This document shows, in pieces, positions 59,456-64,000 of a stretch of DNA of 64,000 nt. This DNA is from 14-2 sp963628035 (GTDB lineage Bacteria > Bacillota > Clostridia > Lachnospirales > Lachnospiraceae), in NCBI GenBank assembly GCA_963628035.1, contig CAVGED010000128.1:7330-71329 (forward strand), given 5' to 3'. Each line of letters starts with the position of its first letter. Position 1 is the first letter of the stretch. The notes beneath the pieces are model-generated. The model saw nothing but the letters and a program-made list of their open reading frames with translations, was not told where the DNA came from and searched no databases. A program made the position numbers and the translations under genes.

Positions 59456-59494
59456 AGAAAAACCAGAGGCTTATTCCTCTGGCTCCTTTGCCTT
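59456..59494 (+). repeat. 39-base direct repeat, right side of surface-protein cassette
   Basis: Original copy, covering the end of the minus-strand HTH gene; CCAGAGG/CCTCTGG hairpin included. Matches 54761-54799. Confidence 0.85.
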
Positions 59495-59830
59495 GGATAG
59501 TCCGATAACAGTTGCTTCAACTACGGACAGCTCTTTATCATTTAGTTTGTCGAGTTCAGCATCCAGTCGTCTGCGGACGGAACTTTTCTTAGCATCTTTG
59601 CTTGGAAATATGTATTCGTCAACCGACACACGGAACATCGTCACAAGCTGAACGAATAACTCCAGACTTGGCTTTTGCCCCTCATTTTCAATGGCTTGAA
59701 GATGTCTGGGGTCATAATCCACAATTCGGGAAAGCTCATCTCTGGTCATACCTCTTGCTGTCCTTGCTTTTTTGATTGCTTGTCCTATCGGTGTAAAGTC
59801 GAAGTCAAAATTATTGTTTCTTGCGTCCAT
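59471..59830 (-). CDS. XRE family transcriptional regulator
   Basis: 119-residue regulator. HTH at about residues 15-70 (IKKARTARGMTRDELSRIVDYDPRHLQAIENEGQ, broken over the fold) and a helical C-terminus (LDAELDKLNDKELSVVEATV). GAGGTGG upstream of the ATG. In Tn1549-like ICEs a similar gene lies opposite the sigma-factor gene near the integration module, where it is thought to restrain excision and transfer. Two tandem inverted-repeat sites lie between them. Confidence 0.85.
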   Translation of the reverse strand: MDARNNNFDFDFTPIGQAIKKARTARGMTRDELSRIVDYDPRHLQAIENEGQKPSLELFVQLVTMFRVSVDEYIFPSKDAKKSSVRRRLDAELDKLNDKELSVVEATVIGLSKAKEPEE

Positions 59831-59902
59831 AAGCTCACCACCTCGTAACAATATAATGTTCTTTCATATTTTACAGAAGTGTGAGCTCTTATTGAACGGT
59901 TT

Positions 59903-59946
59903 GAAATCTCTCATAACAGGAGATGAAATCTCTGCAAACAAGAGAT
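59903..59946. promoter_or_regulatory. Tandem 22-base operator-like repeats
   Basis: Two head-to-tail copies of GAAATCTC-n9-GAGAT (59903-59924 and 59925-59946), each an inverted repeat ATCTC/GAGAT, then a partial third GAAATC. Probable binding sites for the divergent XRE regulator. The remainder of 59831-60404 holds a hairpin and a short frame described separately. Confidence 0.55.
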
Positions 59947-59975
59947 ATGAAATCATAACACAAACTTAGGGATAT

Positions 59976-60013
59976 AGCCCACCAAATAAAAAAACGGAGT
60001 TTTCTGGTGGGCT
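59976..60013. terminator. Hairpin in the regulator-sigma interval
   Basis: AGCCCACCA/TGGTGGGCT perfect 9-base stem with a 20-base AT-rich loop. No T run directly follows in the plus direction; function uncertain. Confidence 0.4.
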
Positions 60014-60086
60014 GTATTGTTATGCCCAAATAAGACATAGATAACACATCTCTCCAGACCCGTTTTTGAGTTTGGAGGGATTTTTT

Positions 60087-60161
60087 ATGCGTTGGTCTAA
60101 GACCGTCGCTTTGCTGCTTATTCGAAGCGGCAGCTACATACATAGCTTCATGGATAAGTGA
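60087..60161 (+). CDS. Possible 24-residue leader peptide
   Basis: ATG with GGAGG eight bases upstream, encoding MRWSKTVALLLIRSGSYIHS and four more residues. The ribosome site can pair with an upstream CTCC. It lies 240 bases before the sigma-factor gene. Good translation signals but no known relative; a leader for attenuation is a guess. Confidence 0.35.
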   Translation: MRWSKTVALLLIRSGSYIHSFMDK

Positions 60162-60404
60162 GGATAACCTGTTAAAAAAATTCTTACTTTTGCATGGAAC
60201 TCTTATACTCTCAAAGTAGATGTCAAATTTCTACTCAAAAGAAGTTTAATCCCCTATAACCGTGAAGGTGTTACAGCCTTTGCGGTTTTTCTTTTGTCGT
60301 TTTTTACAGAACGCTGTCAAAGACATTTTTGCAGCGTGGGATGCCGTTCCCCGCCAACCAATCTGGATTTTCTATTTCAAAAAATTCAGATTGGAGGAAA
60401 TTCA

Positions 60405-60881
60405 ATGGATAAGAAGCATCCAAACCGTAAAAAGGACAAGTATAATCCTTACACTTTGACGATTGCCGAGGGGCGTTATTACCTCTCATTCAAGGACGGG
60501 CGTGGGAAATTGCGGCATTTAGAGATTAACGAGGTGCTGTATCAGGCGTTTGACCGCTTTGAGCTTGAGGATATTTCCCATCTCAATAAGGTAAGCAGGC
60601 ATATTGAACATTCTGAACTGACGGAAGCGACCCTAAATGACCGAGCGTTCCATAAGGCAGAACAGCTTGAGGATACTGTTGCGAGAAACATGGAATATGA
60701 GAAGTTACATAGGGCGATTGCCAAGCTGCCCGAAATACAGCGTCGCAGGCTCACGCTCTATTTTTTCGGGGAGCTGTCCTATGAACAGATTGCCAAGTTG
60801 GAGGGCTGCACAAAAATGGCAGTCAAGGGAAGCGTTGATATTGCAGTCAGGAAGCTGAAAAAATTTTTTGAAGTTTTTTGA
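60405..60881 (+). CDS. Sigma-70 family factor (region 4 type)
   Basis: 158-residue protein. The C-terminal 65 residues are a sigma region 4 HTH (LHRAIAKLPEIQRRRLTLYF, LSYEQIAKLEGCTKMAVKGS). The N-terminal part (YYLSFKDGRGKLRHLEINEV) is typical of ICE-borne sigma-like regulators and not of housekeeping sigma factors. It probably activates ICE promoters. GGAGG precedes the ATG; the frame runs 37 codons further up without a better start. Confidence 0.82.
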   Translation: MDKKHPNRKKDKYNPYTLTIAEGRYYLSFKDGRGKLRHLEINEVLYQAFDRFELEDISHLNKVSRHIEHSELTEATLNDRAFHKAEQLEDTVARNMEYEKLHRAIAKLPEIQRRRLTLYFFGELSYEQIAKLEGCTKMAVKGSVDIAVRKLKKFFEVF

Positions 60882-61428
60882 TTTTCAACCTATACGAAAC
60901 CGTTTATGAGTGAGCAAACAGGTGGAGGGGCTTAAAAACCTTTTCACCTGTTTTCCTTTGTGTGGCGAAAACGGGATTGTTCCTTGACAACCGAATATTC
61001 ATTCGCCAAATACTTCCTCTTTGTGATTGTGATGAGCATAAGCGTGTGCAGCGGTACGCCATGACCTGCCGAGTGGCAGCGAGCGACAGAAAGGTGGTGA
61101 GCCTAACCTACCGACTGAAAATATCGGGAAGCTCCCGATTTCGCCATGACCCGCAAAGAGAACAATGGTACTCCTGTCCAGTCACAGCCCGAATGGTATC
61201 CAACCCATCGCAGGCAATGAGGGCGGCTCTGTCAGACCGACAGTTGGGGTGGAACTCCCGTGGTGTCAGTTCGCTGCTGACCGTTTGGCGACTTCCCTGC
61301 GTTTACGGACGCACTTGCATTTCGGGGTGTCGAGGACAAATAGAGATGCTCCTATCATAAAGCCAGATATAAGGCGGTCATAAGAACAGAGATTTTGTTA
61401 ATGTTCTCCCGACCTTAATTACTTCCTT
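60882..61428. other. Long non-coding interval
   Basis: About 550 bases with no gene I can support. It holds a perfect hairpin ATCGGGA-AGC-TCCCGAT (61123-61139) and several short frames of Arg/Ser/Cys-rich, non-protein-like composition. It may encode a structured RNA or be the remnant of a lost gene. Confidence 0.4.
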
Positions 61429-61488
61429 GTGTCTGGCTGATACATAGGCAGGTCACACCTGCCTAATTCCAGATAGGAGGTCAGACAC
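61429..61488 (+). promoter_or_regulatory. Nested stem-loop leader of the MazF-type gene
   Basis: Outer GTGTCTG/CAGACAC (61429/61482) encloses a perfect TAGGCAGGT-CAC-ACCTGCCTA hairpin (61445-61465) and the ribosome site AGGAGG (61475). The outer stem ends two bases before the ATG. Confidence 0.6.
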
Positions 61489-61489
61489 T

Positions 61490-61867
61490 ATGGAAAGACT
61501 GATTAAGCGTGGGGATATTTTCTACGCAGAACTTAATCCCGTTATCGGCTCGGAGCAGGGCGGCACAAGACCTGTCCTTGTTATCTCCAACAATACAGGA
61601 AACAGGCACAGCCCTACGGTCATCGTTGCGGCGATTACGAGCCGAGTACACACAAAGGCGAAACTGCCGACACATACCGAGGTAAGAGATTTTGAGGGGC
61701 TTGACAAAGACTCCGTTGTCCTGCTTGAACAGATACGGACGATTGATAAGCAGAGGTTAAAACAGTATATGGGGCTGATGCCCGACAACATAATGGCAAG
61801 AGTTGATAAGGCTCTTGCCATTAGTATTTCACTCAATAACAGACCTGAAAGGAAATGTGCAAATTAG
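61490..61867 (+). CDS. MazF/PemK family toxin
   Basis: 125-residue mRNA interferase-like protein: IKRGDIFYAELNPVIGSEQGGTRPVLVIS at the start (the Gly-Gly-Thr-Arg-Pro core), VAAITSRVHTKAKLPTHTEV, and LLEQIRTIDKQRL. All family motifs look intact. No MazE-like antitoxin lies upstream; the only close small gene is the 50-residue one downstream, which does not look like MazE. It may be an orphan toxin controlled at the RNA level, or use a distant antitoxin. Confidence 0.88.
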   Translation: MERLIKRGDIFYAELNPVIGSEQGGTRPVLVISNNTGNRHSPTVIVAAITSRVHTKAKLPTHTEVRDFEGLDKDSVVLLEQIRTIDKQRLKQYMGLMPDNIMARVDKALAISISLNNRPERKCAN

Positions 61868-61901
61868 AGAGAACAGAGGGATTTGCACATTGGTCAAGTG
61901 G

Positions 61902-61933
61902 TGGCTGTATCTCTATAATTTAGGGCATACAGC
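61902..61933. promoter_or_regulatory. Promoter with flanking inverted repeat before the integration genes
   Basis: GGCTGTAT/ATACAGCC perfect 8-base inverted repeat surrounds a perfect -10 TATAAT (61913-61918); a -35 candidate TTGGTC lies 18 bases upstream. Probable operator for a repressor of the 50-residue protein and recombinase genes. Confidence 0.5.
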
Positions 61934-61958
61934 CGCTATCTTTTGCGGAGGTAGTTAG

Positions 61959-62111
61959 ATGGAAAATGTCAAAGCGTCCACAAATGCAGAACAGCAGTAC
62001 GAAAGCAAGATTGATGAAGCGGAAAACTTCGATACTTTTATGAAAGCTATGGTGCAGGTTGTCGAGAAGTACGGAAGATTTGTTTTGCAGGAATTGGATT
62101 GTGTTGCGTAG
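61959..62111 (+). CDS. 50-residue protein next to the recombinase
   Basis: Acidic helical protein (ESKIDEAENFDTFMKAMVQV, EKYGRFVLQELDC) of unknown function. GGAGG lies seven bases before the ATG. It ends 50 bases before the recombinase start, in the same transcript. Position suggests a helper or directionality factor for the recombinase, although it has no DNA-binding motif I recognise. Confidence 0.6.
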   Translation: MENVKASTNAEQQYESKIDEAENFDTFMKAMVQVVEKYGRFVLQELDCVA

Positions 62112-62161
62112 GTTTACGCAACCTTACATATCACATTTTCCAAAATATCGGAGGTGGTAGA

Positions 62162-63895
62162 ATGAACAGAGAAGGAAAGAAATGTGTTCTGTATCCGAGA
62201 GTAAGTACCGAGATGCAGGTTGATGGATACAGTCTTGAAGGTCAGAAAAACAGCTTAAAACGGTTTGCAGACCGTGAGGAAATGGAGATTGTCGGCATTT
62301 ATGAGGATGCAGGAAAGTCTGGAAAATCAATCGAGGGGCGACCTGCATTTAAGAAAATGCTCTCCGACATAAAAAACGGACTGGAGATAGAGTATATTCT
62401 GGTCTATAAACTTTCCCGTTTTGGAAGAAATGCGGCGGACATCCTAAACTCATTAGAGTTTGTGCAGTCTTATGGCATCAATCTTATCTGTATAGAAGAA
62501 GGGATTGACTCATCCCAGACAAGCGGAAAGCTCTTAATATCCGTTCTGTCAGCGGTTGCGGAAATTGAGAGAGAAAATATCATTGAGCAGACAATGAACG
62601 GACGCAGGGAAAAAGCAAGACAAGGCGGTTGGAACGGCGGTTTTGCCCCGTATGGATATTATCTGAAAGATAATCAGCTTTTGATAGAAGAAACCGAAGC
62701 TGAAGCAATCCGAATTATTTTTGATAAGTTCGGAAATTCAGATATAGGACTTGGCGGTGTCGCAAAATATCTAAACCTGCAAGGCATAAAGAAAATACCA
62801 CGCCAGAACGGAAAATTAGAGACATGGAGCAGCCATTTAATACGGCAGATATTAGACAACCCTGTTTACTGCGGAAAAATTGCTTATGGCAGGAGAACAA
62901 GGGAAAAGGTTAAGGGAACAAAGAACGAATATAAACAGGTTCATACCGATGATTATATTTTAGAGGACGGACAGCATGAGGGAATTGTCAGCGAGGAACT
63001 CTGGCAGAAAGTTCATGCAAAGCGGAAAGCAACAGGAATTAAACAGCCGTCAAAGGTTGGTAAGGACAGGTCACATCTTCTAACTGGCGTATTGAAATGC
63101 CCTATTTGCGGCAGCTCGATGTACACGAATAAACACGCATGGACAAATAAGGACGGCACATATAAGGAAGTCTACTATTATATATGCGGAAGAAACAAGC
63201 AGGAGCGAGGTCATCATTGTGATTATAAAGCATCCCTGCGGAAAACAGATATTGAGCCGCTTGTAGTCGAAGCTGTAAAAGAGTTGGTAAGCGACGCTTA
63301 TTTTGCCAAAGAGATTGAAAAGCGGATAGGTGTTCAGACAGATACAAGTATGGTGGATAAGGAGCTTGCCAATTATGAAAACAAACTGAAAGAAGTGGAC
63401 TTGAACAAGGCTCGTCTGGAAAATGAGATTGACAATCTTCCTGCGGATGCCCGATACCGTGAGAGAAAAATCCATGATATGACATTACGACTTGATGCTC
63501 TGTATGATACGATGGTGGAGTTGGAGGAACGCATTGAGGATGCCAAATTAAGAAAAAGCTCCATTGAGATGGAAGCAATCACTCTGGACAATGTTTACAA
63601 AATCATGCAGAATTTTGGAAAGTTATATGCTATAATGAGTGACGAGGAAAAGAAAAGCCTTATCACATACCTCATTAAAGAAATTCAGATATACCCGAAT
63701 GGGGAGTCAGAAATGCCGTTGAAGTCGATAGAGTTTAACTTCCCGATTTATATTGACGGCAAGGAGGTACGGAAGGTTTTGTGGGAAAGAGGTAATACCG
63801 TTGAGACGGTTGTTCTCTTGTCCCAACTAAAACAAAAGCCGGATGATTACATTAATGTCACGATTGATCGTGTAGAGAGGAGTCTTTTTTTATAA
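62162..63895 (+). CDS. Large serine recombinase (ICE integrase)
   Basis: 577-residue site-specific recombinase. Resolvase catalytic domain (1-150) with nucleophile Ser15 in YPRVSTEMQ and KLSRFGRNAADIL; recombinase domain (about 160-290, RREKARQGGWNGGFAPYGYY); zinc ribbon (about 313-352, CPICGSS and CGRNKQERGHHC); coiled coil (about 395-470). GGAGGTGG precedes the ATG. From Glu548 the frame crosses the attR core, so the last 26-30 residues (LLSQLKQKPDDYINVTIDRV and on) belong to the flanking chromosome, probably the displaced end of rlmD. It carries out integration and excision. Confidence 0.93.
   Translation: MNREGKKCVLYPRVSTEMQVDGYSLEGQKNSLKRFADREEMEIVGIYEDAGKSGKSIEGRPAFKKMLSDIKNGLEIEYILVYKLSRFGRNAADILNSLEFVQSYGINLICIEEGIDSSQTSGKLLISVLSAVAEIERENIIEQTMNGRREKARQGGWNGGFAPYGYYLKDNQLLIEETEAEAIRIIFDKFGNSDIGLGGVAKYLNLQGIKKIPRQNGKLETWSSHLIRQILDNPVYCGKIAYGRRTREKVKGTKNEYKQVHTDDYILEDGQHEGIVSEELWQKVHAKRKATGIKQPSKVGKDRSHLLTGVLKCPICGSSMYTNKHAWTNKDGTYKEVYYYICGRNKQERGHHCDYKASLRKTDIEPLVVEAVKELVSDAYFAKEIEKRIGVQTDTSMVDKELANYENKLKEVDLNKARLENEIDNLPADARYRERKIHDMTLRLDALYDTMVELEERIEDAKLRKSSIEMEAITLDNVYKIMQNFGKLYAIMSDEEKKSLITYLIKEIQIYPNGESEMPLKSIEFNFPIYIDGKEVRKVLWERGNTVETVVLLSQLKQKPDDYINVTIDRVERSLFL
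63803..63813 (+). other. attR core
   Basis: GAGACGGTTGT, read Glu548-Thr-Val-Val in the recombinase frame; identical to attL at 18646-18656 and in the same codon phase. Confidence 0.75.
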
Positions 63896-63911
63896 CTGAA
63901 AATGAAATGTA

Positions 63912-63940
63912 TTGTAAAACGCAATGCAATGTGGTACACT
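63912..63940 (+). promoter_or_regulatory. Promoter-like site after the ICE
   Basis: -35 TTGTAA, 17-base spacer, -10 TACACT. It presumably drives a gene outside the window; no start is visible in the last 60 bases. Confidence 0.5.
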
Positions 63941-64000
63941 GAAAACCTGACTTTTGCAGTTGTAAAGGTGATAAATCCCCGTCAGGCCCTGTATTTATGG

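Larger units (their letters stand above)
18646..63813 (+). mobile_element. Tn1549-like ICE inserted in rlmD
   Basis: About 45 kb bounded by the direct repeat GAGACGGTTGT. It contains a serine recombinase at the right end, MobC/MobP relaxase, PcfB, VirD4, Maff2, VirB6/TrbL, PrgI, VirB4 and a CHAP wall hydrolase in the order usual for Tn1549-type elements of gut Clostridia, plus ParA/ParB, adhesins with sortases, toxin modules, an HTH regulator and a sigma factor. All transfer genes look intact, so it is probably mobile. The 3' end of rumA/rlmD is a known integration site for ICEs with serine recombinases (for example streptococcal ICESp2905). No resistance gene is seen. Confidence 0.88.

Noticed and set aside
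60962..61360. 132-codon frame in the sigma-to-toxin interval
   Set aside because: Arg/Ser/Cys-rich, no family likeness, no convincing ribosome site, and several competing frames of equal quality.
61490..62111. MazF-type toxin plus 50-residue gene as a toxin-antitoxin pair
   Set aside because: The small protein has no MazE-like DNA-binding start, is on the wrong side for the usual order, and has its own promoter nearer the recombinase.
18646..63813. ICE borders considered at the tRNA cluster (2444-2694)
   Set aside because: tRNA genes are intact and far from the element; the recombinase is a serine type and the matching repeat lies in rlmD.

Overview
The window looks like chromosome from a gut Lachnospiraceae-type Firmicute (Clostridia). 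The host genes are typical of that group: a clustered glycolytic operon, YtaF, DUF1836, a PcrA helicase with a Gly/Ser linker, and strong AGGAGG-type ribosome sites. The large insert is a Tn1549-like integrative conjugative element (ICE) of the kind common in gut Clostridia. The genus cannot be fixed from the sequence alone.

Host part (1-18645). It begins with a partial RNA methyltransferase, followed by exonuclease III, YtaF, a tRNA-Leu/Leu/Ala cluster, a coiled-coil protein and L-lactate dehydrogenase. Next comes a lower-glycolysis cluster, gapA-pgk-(membrane protein)-tpiA-gpmI. A DUF1836 protein follows, then an AraC-type regulator flanked by a sugar-phosphate epimerase-like gene and a Gfo/Idh/MocA oxidoreductase. 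The host part ends with pcrA, a small acidic membrane protein and rlmD.

ICE (about 18646-63813, 45 kb). It sits in the 3' end of rlmD. From left to right it carries an IS91-like insertion, a parA/parB pair, a large thioester/SpaA-type adhesin, several small ICE proteins, and a 2818-residue methylase-helicase with tnpV encoded in another frame inside it. A DUF3991/Toprim protein, a candidate oriT, MobC and the MobP relaxase come next, then PcfB, an ArdC-like protein, VirD4, Maff2, VirB6/TrbL, PrgI and VirB4. These are followed by sortase B and a lysozyme-CHAP wall hydrolase. The right end holds a regulator/surface protein/second sortase cassette, an HTH regulator, a sigma factor, a MazF-type toxin, a 50-residue protein and a large serine recombinase. 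Together they form a self-transmissible element: relaxosome (MobC/MobA/oriT), coupling protein, type IV secretion channel, wall hydrolase, surface adhesins with sortases, partition and toxin modules, and an integration module.

The most striking observation is at the attachment sites. The repeat GAGACGGTTGT lies in the same reading frame inside rlmD on the left and inside the recombinase gene on the right. Integration therefore appears to swap gene 3' ends: in the chromosome RlmD carries a 114-residue tail from the element, while in the excised circle the recombinase would carry that tail. Three cargo insertions in the ICE (an AT-rich orphan gene, a RelBE-type module, and a regulator/adhesin/sortase cassette) are each bounded by direct repeats made of duplicated backbone sequence. 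No antibiotic resistance gene or CRISPR array was recognised.
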